Below are positions 35,720-44,671 of a stretch of 64,000 nt of DNA, piece after piece. This DNA comes from Candidatus Geothrix odensensis (GTDB lineage: Bacteria; Acidobacteriota; Holophagae; Holophagales; Holophagaceae). Within the stretch, counting starts at the first letter, position 1; each line of letters starts with the position of its first letter. Under the pieces are notes generated by a model. It was not told the DNA's origin, did no database searches, and worked only from the letters and a program-made list of their open reading frames with translations. Location of the stretch: positions 434,001-498,000 of the forward strand of contig JADKCH010000001.1 of assembly GCA_016714685.1 (NCBI GenBank), written 5' to 3'. Made by a program: the position numbers and the translations under genes.

Positions 35720-37936
35720 CTACTCGGCTTTGGCCTTCTTCGCGCGGGTCGCCTTGGCCTTGGGTGCCGCCTCGGCGGGCTTCTCGGCCTTCTCCTTCTT
35801 CACGGCCGCCTTGGCGGGGGCCTTGGCCTTCGGCGCGGCCTTCTTCTTCACAGCAACCATCGGCTCAGGAACCGGCTCGGGAGCGGGTGAGGGAGCCACC
35901 ACGGGCTCGGGGGCTGAGCTCACCTTGGCCCGGGGAGTGCGCTTGGGCTTGGGTGCCTCCACCACCGCGGCCTCGGCGACCTTGGGGGCCGCGCCGATCC
36001 GGGGCCGGGGGCTTGGCGTCAGCAGGCTGGCGACCAGATCCGCGGTGGCCTTGGGGGGCTCGGGCATGGTCTCAGCCACGGCCACCCTGGGTTCTTCCGA
36101 GGGAGTGGACGAGGTCCCCACTTCGCTGCGGTCCGCCCCGCCCTTGCGCCGCCGGCGCCGGCGCTTGCGCTTGGTGCCGTCGCCCTTGGGCTCATCGCCG
36201 GCTTCCTCGGCGCCATCCTCAGCATCCTCATCCTCGGGCTTGGCGCTCTCGAACAGGGCGCGGAGGCGCTCCCGCTCATCGAGGGCCGCCCGCTGGAGGT
36301 CGCGACGATCGTATTTGAAGGCCTCCTTCTTGGCGTCTTTCGGGCCATCGCCGTGAACGCCCAGGGCCTTCTCGAAGGAGATGGGGCTGTCGCCGCCCAG
36401 GACCACGGTCTCGTCCTCGGGAGCGCCCTTCTCGCGGTGCGGCTTGGGAGCCGGCTTCTCGACCGGGGCCTCTTCGGCCCGCTCGATCTCCGCGGACATC
36501 TCCCCATAGCTCATGGACCAGTCGGCCTGGATGAGGATCTTGGCATCGCTCTCCTCCTCCATCAGCGCCAGGTCGCTGCGCTTCTCGTTCAGCACGGCGG
36601 CGGCGATGGCCGGGGCCAGCTTCACGCGAATCTCGCCGATGCCGCCCTTGGCCAGGATCCCGTGCAGCTTGCGCACCACGGAGAGAGCCATGGCCTCGAT
36701 GGTCTTCACCTTGCCGGTGCCGGCGCAGGTGGGGCAGGACTCGTGGTTCACATGCTGGAGGCTGGGGCGGATGCGCTGGCGGGTCATGACCAGCACGCCG
36801 AAGCGGTTGATCTTCCCCACTTCCATGCGGGCCTTGTCGGCCTTGAGGCAGTCCACCAGCTTGTCCTGCACGGAGCGGATGTGGGACTCGCGCTTCATGT
36901 CGATGAAGTCGATGGCGATGAGGCCGGCCAGGTCGCGCAGGCGCAGCTGCCGGGCAACCTCCTCGGCGGCCTCCATGTTGGTCTTGAAGGCCATGTCCTC
37001 CACGCCGTCGCCAGAGGTCTTGCCGCTGTTCACGTCGATGGCCACCAGGGCCTCGGTCTGGTCCAGAACCAGGGCGCCGCCGCTGGGCAGGCCCACCTTG
37101 CGACCATAGACGCGGTCGATCTGCTCCTCGAGCTGGTGGCGGGAGAAGAGGGGCTTCTTGCCGCTGTAGTGCTTCAGCACATCGAGGTGCTGGGGCATGG
37201 TGCGCTTGAAGAAGGACTGGGCCGCCCGGAAGGTGTCCTCATCGTCGATCTGCACCTCCTCCACGTCGGCCGTGAAGGTGTCGCGCAGGGTGCGGGTGAC
37301 GACATCATCCTCCTGCCAGACGAGGCCCACGCCGTGGCGGTGTTTGTAGCGGTTCAGCACTTCCTTGTAGGTGTCCAGGAGGTACTCGAGGTCGCGCTGG
37401 AAGTCCTCCTTGGTCACGCCCAGGCTCGCCGTGCGGACGATGACGCCGATGTCCTCGGGGATCTCCAGCGTGTCGATGAGCTGCTTGAAGTGGCGACGCT
37501 CCTCGGTGGCCTCAATCTTCCGGCTGATGCCATTCACGGGATTGCCGGGGGTGATCACCAGGTAGCGGCCCGCCAGGCTCACCTGGCCGGTCATCATGGC
37601 GCCCTTGCTGCCAAGCTCCTCGCGGACGGCCTGGACCAGGATCTCCTGATCACGCTGGAGGACATCCTGGATGCGGGCGCGGCGGCCGTCGCCGCTCAGA
37701 TCCCGGGGGAGCTCGCCCAGGGGCAGGAAGCCGTTCTTCTGGCCGCCGAAGTGGACGAAGGCCGCCTGCAGGCTGGTGTCCACGCGGACCACGCGGGCCT
37801 TGTAGAGGTTGCCCTTGATCTTCTCGTTGTGCAGGAACTCGACATCGTAGTCGAACAGCACGCCGTCAATCAGGGTGGCCACGCGGATCTCTTCTGGATC
37901 CGTGGCGTTGATCATCATGGTTTTCTTGGGGCTCAA
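35720..37936 (-). CDS. Ribonuclease E/G family endoribonuclease
   Basis: Endonuclease that cuts AU-rich single-stranded RNA and processes rRNA/mRNA. An S1-like RNA-binding domain is near residues 40-130, the catalytic domain has the metal-binding aspartates in VAIDVNSGK and IDFIDMKRE, and CPTCAGTG is the zinc-link that joins subunits. A 200-residue low-complexity tail, rich in Ala, Lys, Pro and Arg (KRKRRRRRRKGG), follows, as in RNase E scaffold regions. The start is probably TTG at 37936 with GGAG five bases upstream (giving MSPKKTMMINATDPE); ATG 37918 is the alternative. At 738 residues it lies between short RNase G and long RNase E. Confidence 0.9.
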   Translation of the reverse strand: MSPKKTMMINATDPEEIRVATLIDGVLFDYDVEFLHNEKIKGNLYKARVVRVDTSLQAAFVHFGGQKNGFLPLGELPRDLSGDGRRARIQDVLQRDQEILVQAVREELGSKGAMMTGQVSLAGRYLVITPGNPVNGISRKIEATEERRHFKQLIDTLEIPEDIGVIVRTASLGVTKEDFQRDLEYLLDTYKEVLNRYKHRHGVGLVWQEDDVVTRTLRDTFTADVEEVQIDDEDTFRAAQSFFKRTMPQHLDVLKHYSGKKPLFSRHQLEEQIDRVYGRKVGLPSGGALVLDQTEALVAIDVNSGKTSGDGVEDMAFKTNMEAAEEVARQLRLRDLAGLIAIDFIDMKRESHIRSVQDKLVDCLKADKARMEVGKINRFGVLVMTRQRIRPSLQHVNHESCPTCAGTGKVKTIEAMALSVVRKLHGILAKGGIGEIRVKLAPAIAAAVLNEKRSDLALMEEESDAKILIQADWSMSYGEMSAEIERAEEAPVEKPAPKPHREKGAPEDETVVLGGDSPISFEKALGVHGDGPKDAKKEAFKYDRRDLQRAALDERERLRALFESAKPEDEDAEDGAEEAGDEPKGDGTKRKRRRRRRKGGADRSEVGTSSTPSEEPRVAVAETMPEPPKATADLVASLLTPSPRPRIGAAPKVAEAAVVEAPKPKRTPRAKVSSAPEPVVAPSPAPEPVPEPMVAVKKKAAPKAKAPAKAAVKKEKAEKPAEAAPKAKATRAKKAKAE

Positions 37937-38262
37937 GGAGGCTCCTCTGGGGGCCCAGGCTCCTGGCTGCGGCTTACGCCCGGCAGGCTCAGCGGCCTTG
38001 GGTGTGGTGATGGATTGGGATGGTGGATCGGGAAACCGAAGGGGGCCCTGCCCTGACTTCGGCCACCCGCAGGAGAAAACAGGATGGTCGCGATCCCCGT
38101 GCGCGGGCGGTGCCTCGATCAGCACGCAGGATCTCCAAGCATTAAACCCACTTATTGGCAGAAGGGCAAGCCGGATCGGGAATGAAGTTACAGGGATGTC
38201 ACGAACTGGAACAGGGGGATTCACCCCCGGGACCCAGGATCAAGGCTACTTAGGAGGCATCC
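37937..38262. other. Intergenic region between divergent RNase E/G and pstS genes
   Basis: These 326 bases hold the divergent promoters of the RNase and pst operons. A possible Pho-box-like pair is at 38187-38204. A GGGGG-attca-CCCCC hairpin (38214-38228) lies in the presumed pstS leader, and AGGAGG (38252-38257) is five bases before the pstS ATG. Otherwise no gene or clear promoter consensus is seen. Confidence 0.55.
38187..38204. promoter_or_regulatory. Possible PhoB binding site upstream of pstS
   Basis: GTTACAG and GTCACGA start 11 bases apart. On the minus strand these read TCGTGAC and CTGTAAC, like the 7-base direct half-sites with 4-base spacers of Pho boxes; one half fits well, the other poorly. 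The orientation is reversed relative to the usual one, so confidence is low. Confidence 0.3.
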
Positions 38263-39237
38263 ATGAGGATCCGATTACTGGCCCAGACCGTTCTGGCCGC
38301 CCTGGTGGGGCTGACCGCATCCGCCCAGACCGTCAAGGTGGACCCGAAGCTCACCACCTACAAGAAGGTCTCCGGCATCAGCGGAAACCTCAACTCCATC
38401 GGCTCGGACACCCTGAACAACCTCATGGCCTACTGGGTCGAGGGGTTCAACAAGAAGTACCCCAACGTGAAGATCCAGGTCGAAGGGAAGGGTTCCACCA
38501 CGGCCCCTCCGGCCCTCATCGAGAGCACCAGCCAGCTGGGCCCCATGAGCCGCGAGATGAAGAACGAGGAAGCCGACAAGTTCGAGAAGAAGTTCGGCTA
38601 CAAGCCCACCAAGGTGGCCGTGGCCATCGACACCCTGGCCGTCTTCGTGAACAAGGGCAACCCCATCAAGTCCCTCAGCATGCAGCAGGTGGATGCCATC
38701 TTCTCGAAGACCCGCAAGGGCGGCTTTGAAAAGGACATCAAGACCTGGGGCGACCTCGGCCTGACCGGTGAAGCCGCCAACAAGCCCCTCAGCCTCTATG
38801 GCCGCAACAGCGCCAGCGGCACCTACGGCTACTTCAAGGAGCACGCCCTCTTCAAGGGCGACTTCAAGGACACCGTCAAGGAGCAGCCGGGTTCCTCCTC
38901 CGTTGTTCAGAGCGTGGGCTCGGACAAGTTCGCCATCGGCTACAGCGGCATCGGCTACACCACCTCCGGCGTCCGGGCGCTTCCGCTGTCCGACACGAAG
39001 AAAAATGACGGCGCCGCCTTCGCCGCCACCTACGAGAACGCCCTGAGCGGCAAGTACCCCCTGGCCCGCTTCCTCTACATCTACATCAACAAGGACCCCA
39101 AGAAGCCGATGGATCCCCTGACTACGGAGTTCCTGAAGTTCGTCCTGAGCAAGGAAGGTCAGGAGATCGTGGTGAAGGACGGCTTCCTGCCTCTCACCGC
39201 CAAGATGGAAGCCGCTGAAATCGCCAAACTGAAGTAG
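38263..39237 (+). CDS. pstS: Phosphate ABC transporter, periplasmic substrate-binding protein
   Basis: Captures inorganic phosphate in the periplasm for the PstCAB transporter. The 324-residue protein has a signal peptide (MRIRLLAQTVLAALVGLTASA), the first phosphate loop GSDTLNN, GSTTAPPAL and MSREMKNEE, and the second-lobe SGTYGYFKE. It is PstS-like throughout, including AVFVNKGNPI. AGGAGG precedes the start. A strong hairpin lies after its stop, before pstC, which probably lets pstS be made in excess of the membrane components. Confidence 0.93.
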   Translation: MRIRLLAQTVLAALVGLTASAQTVKVDPKLTTYKKVSGISGNLNSIGSDTLNNLMAYWVEGFNKKYPNVKIQVEGKGSTTAPPALIESTSQLGPMSREMKNEEADKFEKKFGYKPTKVAVAIDTLAVFVNKGNPIKSLSMQQVDAIFSKTRKGGFEKDIKTWGDLGLTGEAANKPLSLYGRNSASGTYGYFKEHALFKGDFKDTVKEQPGSSSVVQSVGSDKFAIGYSGIGYTTSGVRALPLSDTKKNDGAAFAATYENALSGKYPLARFLYIYINKDPKKPMDPLTTEFLKFVLSKEGQEIVVKDGFLPLTAKMEAAEIAKLK

Positions 39238-39251
39238 AGAATCTGGACTCG

Positions 39252-39288
39252 GGCGTGCCGGGGGGATCCTCCGGCACGCCTGTTTGTT
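39252..39288 (+). terminator. Intra-operon hairpin between pstS and pstC
   Basis: A perfect 10-bp stem (GGCGTGCCGG/CCGGCACGCC, loop of 9) followed by TGTTTGTT. It looks like a partial Rho-independent terminator that could lower expression of pstCAB relative to pstS. Confidence 0.7.
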
Positions 39289-39321
39289 GATCAGGCCTTT
39301 TCCTTCACCCCAAGAGCCGAC

Positions 39322-41496
39322 ATGCCCAGCATCCCTTCACACCAGGCCCGCGCCAAACGTGTTGACCGCTTCATGGCCTTTGCCATCTCCAGTGGCGGGC
39401 TGACGATCATCGGCGCCGTGCTGGCCATGCTCCTGTTCATCATGAAGGAATCGGTACCCCTCTTTCTCCCGCCCCAGTCCAAGTCCCTGGGAACCCTGCA
39501 GACAGGACCGGCTGGCGGGGCCTGGGCCGATGAGTCCGGGAAAGCCATCGTGCTCATGTCCCGGACGGAAGGGGTGAGGGCCCTGCGGTTCCCAGAAGGC
39601 TCGGCCCTCCCGGCTCCCGGCGACGGCCCAGCCCTGCCCTGGCGCAGCTTCACGCCTCTCAATCCCAAGGGCGAGGCCCTCGTCGTCGGGGCGGATGGCC
39701 GCCTCTTCTTTACACGGATGGCCTGGTCCAAGCCGGCCGGGGAAAACGACCCCGCCCAGTGGACCCTCGACCCTCATTGGGAGGGGGGCCCACCCATGGG
39801 TCCGGTGCCCGAGCAGATCCTCCACTTCCGCCTGATGGAGGGCAGTGGCCTGGGCGGAGGCTCGGCCCTGCGGATCGTGGCCTCCTCCCCGGAAGGTCTC
39901 GTCTGGGCGGAGACGGCACTGGATGCCTCCCCCGCCGCGTTGGCCTGGCGACCGATCCTCCGGGATCCATCCCTGCACGCCACCGCAGCGGCCTGGAGCT
40001 CGGATGGGCAGAACCTGTTCGTGGGCACCCGGGAAGGGCGGCTGCTGGATCTCGCCCCTGACTCCGGCACCATCCAGTCTTCCGCCGAGTTCTCGGAGCC
40101 GATCCAGTCACTGGGGTTCGCCCTGGGCCAGTCCAGCCTGCTGGTGGGGGGCGCCCAGGGCAAGCTGGCCGCCTACCAGCGCGTGCGTGTGAACGAGGTC
40201 TTCCAGCTCCAGGCCTTCCATGCCTTCCCGCGGCTCGAGGGCCCCGTGCTGGGCTTCCAAGCCAGCCAGCGGGACAAGCGGTTTCTCACCTGGACCCCGA
40301 CCAGCCTGGCCGTGGACCACCTGACCACGGAGCGCCGCATGCTCTCAGCGCGGCTCGCAGGCCCGGGAATCGCAGCCCTGGCCCCCAGGGGCGACCTGAT
40401 CCTCCACGCCAGCGAAGCCACGGGCGCCATGCGCCTCTGGTCCCTCGACGCCCCGCATCCCGAGATCAGCTTCGGCCTGCTGTGGGGCAAGACCCACTAC
40501 GAGGGCTACGAAAAGCCCGAATACGTCTGGCAGAGCACCGGGGGGACGGATGACTTCGAGCCCAAGTTCAGCCTGGTTCCGCTGGTGTTCGGCACACTCA
40601 AGGGCACCCTCTACGCCATGCTCTTCGCCTTCCCCCTGGCGGTTCTGGGCGCGCTCTACACATCGCAGTTCGCCACCCCGCGGCTGAAGAACACCATCAA
40701 GCCCACCATCGAGATCATGGCCGCCCTCCCCTCGGTGGTGCTGGGCTTCCTGGCTGGTCTGGTCATGGCCCCGCTCTTGGAGCGCATGGCTGTCGAAGTC
40801 TTCGTCTTCCCCTTCGTCGTGCTCCTGCTCGCCCTGGTCATCGCTCCCTTCTGGGGACGGCTGTCTCTCCCCTTCCGCAACAGCTATGGCAACGGGCGCG
40901 AGGTCCTCTGGATGGTCCCGGTGCTGCTGCTGGCCATCTGGATCACCAGCCTGGCCGGCCCCTGGGTCGAGCGCGTGGCCATGGGGGGCAGCTACCGGAC
41001 CTGGCTGCAGTCGGCCATGGGCGTCACCTACGACCAGCGCAACAGCCTGGTGGTGGGCTTTGCCATGGGCTTCGCGGTCATCCCCATCATCTTCACCATC
41101 AGTGAGGACGCCCTCTCCAGCGTGCCCAAGTCGCTGACCTCCGCCAGCCTCGCCTGCGGCGCCAGCCCCTGGCAGACCGCGTGGCGCATCGTGCTGCCCA
41201 CCGCCAGCCCCGGCATCTTCTCGGCCACCATGGTGGGCCTGGGCCGTGCCATCGGCGAGACGATGATTGTGCTCATGGCCACCGGGAATACGCCGGTCAT
41301 GGACTGGAGCCCCTTCAACGGCATGCGCACCCTGAGCGCCAACATCGCCGTGGAGATCCCGGAAGCGCCGCTGCACGGCTCCCTCTACCGGGTGCTGTTC
41401 CTGGCGGCCTTCCTGCTGTTCGTCCTGACCTTCATCCTCAACACCGTCGCCGAGCTGGTCCGCCAGCGCCTGCGCCGCCGCTACGAGTCCATCTGA
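39322..41496 (+). CDS. pstC: Phosphate ABC transporter permease PstC with large N-terminal extension
   Basis: One of the two membrane subunits. The 724-residue protein is more than twice the usual PstC length of about 300. After a first membrane helix (residues 25-45), roughly residues 55-390 form an extra region, probably periplasmic, with beta-propeller-like repeats (FVGTREGRLLDLAPDSG, LLVGGAQGKLAAY, LHASEATGAMRLWSLD). The remainder holds the permease core with the EAA-type loop (SLACGASPWQTAWRIVLPTA, GLGRAIGETMIV). Long PstC forms exist in Pseudomonas-type systems. It ends with ATGA, overlapping the start of pstA by one base, and would be the membrane partner of PstA. Confidence 0.9.
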   Translation: MPSIPSHQARAKRVDRFMAFAISSGGLTIIGAVLAMLLFIMKESVPLFLPPQSKSLGTLQTGPAGGAWADESGKAIVLMSRTEGVRALRFPEGSALPAPGDGPALPWRSFTPLNPKGEALVVGADGRLFFTRMAWSKPAGENDPAQWTLDPHWEGGPPMGPVPEQILHFRLMEGSGLGGGSALRIVASSPEGLVWAETALDASPAALAWRPILRDPSLHATAAAWSSDGQNLFVGTREGRLLDLAPDSGTIQSSAEFSEPIQSLGFALGQSSLLVGGAQGKLAAYQRVRVNEVFQLQAFHAFPRLEGPVLGFQASQRDKRFLTWTPTSLAVDHLTTERRMLSARLAGPGIAALAPRGDLILHASEATGAMRLWSLDAPHPEISFGLLWGKTHYEGYEKPEYVWQSTGGTDDFEPKFSLVPLVFGTLKGTLYAMLFAFPLAVLGALYTSQFATPRLKNTIKPTIEIMAALPSVVLGFLAGLVMAPLLERMAVEVFVFPFVVLLLALVIAPFWGRLSLPFRNSYGNGREVLWMVPVLLLAIWITSLAGPWVERVAMGGSYRTWLQSAMGVTYDQRNSLVVGFAMGFAVIPIIFTISEDALSSVPKSLTSASLACGASPWQTAWRIVLPTASPGIFSATMVGLGRAIGETMIVLMATGNTPVMDWSPFNGMRTLSANIAVEIPEAPLHGSLYRVLFLAAFLLFVLTFILNTVAELVRQRLRRRYESI

Positions 41497-43094
41497 TGAG
41501 CCGGCTGACCGATCGCTTCCGACAGGGCGGGGTCTTCGTGTGGTTCTCCGGAACCCTGCTGGCCTTCTGCCTCGCCATGATCCTCAGCCTGGTGGGTTTC
41601 ATCGTGTCCAAGGGCATGGGCTATTTCTGGCCCGCCACGCTGGTCCAGGTGCAGACACCGGATGGTCCCGTGCTGGGTGAGATCACCGGCCACGAGCCCG
41701 CCCGCGGCGAGGAGACCGAGAAGGTCCAGTTCCGGGTCGGGAATCGGGACATCTACGGCCAGGATTTCCGCTGGGTGCCCGCCCAGGGCATGGGCAGCCC
41801 GGAACAGCCGAAGGATGTCCTGCTCATCGAGCGCCTGGAGTATGGCCCCTTCATCGGCCGGGTCGCCTCTCTGAGCCACGAGGGTCAGGTGGTGGCGACC
41901 GGCCCCCAGGCTCTGGCCGAGGCCATGAAGCGCCTCCCGGAGGCCAATCGGCAGCGCCACCAGATCCAGTCCATCGAGAAGGGCCGGGTCGGTGAGCTGA
42001 ACCGCCGCATCGAGAAGCTCCGGCTGGCCCGCCGGAAGCTGGAGGCCAAGGGCGACCAGGCGGGTCTCCAGGCCCTGGATGCCAAGACCGCCGAGATCCA
42101 GGCCACCTATGACCAGGTCCAGGCCAGCCTGGAGCAGGCCCGCACCGAAGCCAGGTCCTGGACCCTGAACCTGCAGACCGCCGATGGCCAGGACAAGGAA
42201 TGGCCCCTCGGCAGCGTCGTCCGGATGGTCCCCGCCAATGCCATGGGCACCTTCGACAAGCTGGGCGTCTATCTCTCCCGCCTGTGGGAGTTCGTGGCCG
42301 ATGACCCCCGTGAATCCAACACCGAGGGCGGCATCTTCCCGGCCATTTTCGGCACCGTGATGATGGTGCTGGTGATGTCGGTGCTGGTGGTCCCCCTGGG
42401 CGTGATCACCGCCCTCTACCTGCGCGAATACGCCAAGCAGGGCTGGTTGGTCCGGGCCGTGCGCGTCGCCGTGAACAACCTGGCAGGCGTGCCCTCGATC
42501 GTGTTCGGCGTGTTCGGCCTGGGTTTCTTCGTCTATGGCCTGGGCGGAACCATCGACAAGCTCTTCTTCGCGGACAGCCTGCCAACCCCTACCTACGGCA
42601 CCGGCGGCATCCTCTGGGCCTCGCTCACGCTGGCCCTGCTGACGGTTCCCGTGGTCATCGTGGCCACGGAAGAGGCCCTCGGCGCGGTCCCGCGCTCCCA
42701 GCGGGAGGCCAGTCTGGCCATGGGTGCCACCAAGTGGCAGACCCTCTGGAAGGTCGTGCTACCCAGCGCCACGCCGGGCATCCTCACGGGCCTCATCCTG
42801 GCCATCGCCCGCGGCGCTGGTGAGGTGGCGCCCCTGATGCTCACGGGCGTGGTCAAGCTCGCCCCGGCCATGCCCCTGGATGGCACCTTCCCCTTCTTCC
42901 ACCTCGACCGCAAGTTCATGCACCTCGGCTTCCACATCTACGACGTGGGCTTCCAGAGTCCCAATTCCGAAGCGGCCAAGCCCATGGTATTCATGGCCTC
43001 CCTCCTCCTCCTCATCGTGGTGGTGGTCCTGAACCTCTTCGCATTGAACCTCAGGCGCAAGCTGCGGAAGCGCCTGGGGGGGAGCACCTTTTGA
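41496..43094 (+). CDS. pstA: Phosphate ABC transporter permease PstA with coiled-coil insertion
   Basis: The second permease subunit, 532 residues versus about 290 for the classical form. A membrane helix is at about 18-38, then an inserted, largely extracytoplasmic region runs to about residue 265; within it a charged coiled coil (MKRLPEANRQRHQI onwards, through NRRIEKLRLARRKLEA) stands out. Permease helices begin at IFPAIFGTVMMVLVM and include the EAA loop (ASLAMGATKWQTLWKVVLP, IARGAGEVAPLML). Starts at 41496 immediately after the pstC stop. Its stop overlaps the TTG start of pstB. Confidence 0.9.
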   Translation: MSRLTDRFRQGGVFVWFSGTLLAFCLAMILSLVGFIVSKGMGYFWPATLVQVQTPDGPVLGEITGHEPARGEETEKVQFRVGNRDIYGQDFRWVPAQGMGSPEQPKDVLLIERLEYGPFIGRVASLSHEGQVVATGPQALAEAMKRLPEANRQRHQIQSIEKGRVGELNRRIEKLRLARRKLEAKGDQAGLQALDAKTAEIQATYDQVQASLEQARTEARSWTLNLQTADGQDKEWPLGSVVRMVPANAMGTFDKLGVYLSRLWEFVADDPRESNTEGGIFPAIFGTVMMVLVMSVLVVPLGVITALYLREYAKQGWLVRAVRVAVNNLAGVPSIVFGVFGLGFFVYGLGGTIDKLFFADSLPTPTYGTGGILWASLTLALLTVPVVIVATEEALGAVPRSQREASLAMGATKWQTLWKVVLPSATPGILTGLILAIARGAGEVAPLMLTGVVKLAPAMPLDGTFPFFHLDRKFMHLGFHIYDVGFQSPNSEAAKPMVFMASLLLLIVVVVLNLFALNLRRKLRKRLGGSTF

Positions 43095-44002
43095 TCGAAC
43101 ATCCTGGAGCCATCGACATGGAAATCGACGACCCCCGTCCTGTTCCGGAACCCGCGCAGCTGCAGGTGCCACCACCTGAAACGGGCATGCGTGCCGCGAG
43201 CTTCGTGAAGCCCGACCTGCCCCTCACCGATCCGGCCGTGCTGACCTCTCCCACCATGGTGCAGGTGGAGCGGCTCAACCTCTACTACGGCAGCAAGCAG
43301 GCCCTGTTCGACGTCGACCTGAAGGTCGCCCGCAACTCCGTCATGTCGTTCATCGGCCCCTCCGGCTGCGGCAAGAGCACCCTGCTGCGCTGCCTGAACC
43401 GCATGAACGACCTCATCGACGACGTGCGGATCGAAGGCCGCGTGCTCATGGGGGCCACGGACATCTACGCCCCGGAGACCGATGTCATCGCGCTCCGGAA
43501 GCGGGCCGGCATGGTGTTCCAGAAGTCGAACCCATTCCCGAAGTCCATCTTCGAGAACGTGGCCTACGGCCTGCGGATCCAGGGTGAGGGGGACCGCATG
43601 GTCCTGGAGGAGGCCGTGGAGCGCAGCCTGAAGGGCGCCGGCCTCTGGGAGGAAGTCAAGGACCGGCTGAAGGACTCGGCCCAGGGCCTCTCCGGCGGGC
43701 AGCAGCAGCGCCTGTGCATCGCCCGGGCCCTGGCCGTCCGTCCCGAGGTGATCCTCATGGACGAGCCCTGCTCGGCCCTGGATCCCATCGCCACCGCCCG
43801 GGTCGAGGAGCTGATCCTCGAGCTGAAGCGCGAGTTCACCATCGTCATCGTCACCCACAACATGCAGCAGGCCGCCCGGGTCAGCGACCACACGGCCTTC
43901 TTCTGGATGGGCAAGCTGATCGAGACCGGGCTCACAGAGAAGATGTTCACCAATCCCGGGCACCGCATGACCGAGGACTACATCACGGGGAGGTTCGGCT
44001 GA
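43091..44002 (+). CDS. pstB: Phosphate ABC transporter ATP-binding protein
   Basis: Energises phosphate import. The 303-residue protein has Walker A GPSGCGKST, Q-loop VFQKSNPFPKSIFENV (typical of PstB), signature LSGGQQQR and Walker B VILMDEPCSALDP. The TTG start at 43091 overlaps the pstA stop by four bases and has GGAG six bases before it. An N-terminal extension of about 55 residues, Pro- and Glu-rich, precedes the ABC domain and is not conserved in PstB. Ends one base into phoU. Confidence 0.92.
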   Translation: MIEHPGAIDMEIDDPRPVPEPAQLQVPPPETGMRAASFVKPDLPLTDPAVLTSPTMVQVERLNLYYGSKQALFDVDLKVARNSVMSFIGPSGCGKSTLLRCLNRMNDLIDDVRIEGRVLMGATDIYAPETDVIALRKRAGMVFQKSNPFPKSIFENVAYGLRIQGEGDRMVLEEAVERSLKGAGLWEEVKDRLKDSAQGLSGGQQQRLCIARALAVRPEVILMDEPCSALDPIATARVEELILELKREFTIVIVTHNMQQAARVSDHTAFFWMGKLIETGLTEKMFTNPGHRMTEDYITGRFG

Positions 44003-44667
44003 TGCGTCAATTCGACCAGGAACTGAGGGATCTCCGCGATGGCATCCTGGCCATGGCGGGCCTCGCCGAGGAGATGATCGACCTCACCATCCAGGCGCTC
44101 ACCGAGCGCTCCAAGGCCAAGGCCGACCAGGTCATGGCCCTGGACCGGGGCCTGGACGAGTGGGAGCTGAAGCTGGACCGCCTCTGCGTGGACCTGCTCG
44201 CCCTGCGGGCCCCAGCCGCGGGCGATCTGCGCCTCATCGCCTCCAGCCTCAAGATCGTCCCGGAGCTGGAGCGCATCGGCGACCACTGCTGCAACATCGC
44301 CCGCCGGGCCACCTATGTGCATCCGCCCATCCTGTCCAGCGGTTCGCTGGAGCGGCTCGGCCAGGAGACCCGGAGCATGGTTCGCATGGCGGTGGACGCC
44401 TTCATCGGCAGCGATGCGGGCCTCGCCCGCACGGTGATCCAGGCCGACGACTCCGTGGACGACCTCTACGGCTCCATCTACCGGGAGCTGCTGCGCCTGA
44501 TGATGGCCGACCCCCTCTGCATCGAGCGGGCCAGCCACCTCATCCTGGTCATCAAGAACTGGGAACGCATCGCCGACCAGGCCACCAACATCGCCGAGGA
44601 AGTGCTGTTCATCCTGGAGGGACGCAGCGCCAAGCACACCTACCTCCAGAGCGACCCGGCAGAATAG
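44002..44667 (+). CDS. phoU: Phosphate signalling complex protein PhoU
   Basis: Negative regulator that links PstB to the PhoR sensor, silencing the Pho regulon in high phosphate. The 221-residue, all-helical protein has two PhoU three-helix bundles, each with an E/DxxxD-type metal motif (LERIGDHCCNIARRA and WERIADQATNIAEE). It overlaps pstB by one base and precedes phoB by 4 bases. A second, less similar PhoU-like gene lies 2.2 kb downstream next to a Pit transporter. Confidence 0.92.
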   Translation: MRQFDQELRDLRDGILAMAGLAEEMIDLTIQALTERSKAKADQVMALDRGLDEWELKLDRLCVDLLALRAPAAGDLRLIASSLKIVPELERIGDHCCNIARRATYVHPPILSSGSLERLGQETRSMVRMAVDAFIGSDAGLARTVIQADDSVDDLYGSIYRELLRLMMADPLCIERASHLILVIKNWERIADQATNIAEEVLFILEGRSAKHTYLQSDPAE

Positions 44668-44671
44668 GACC

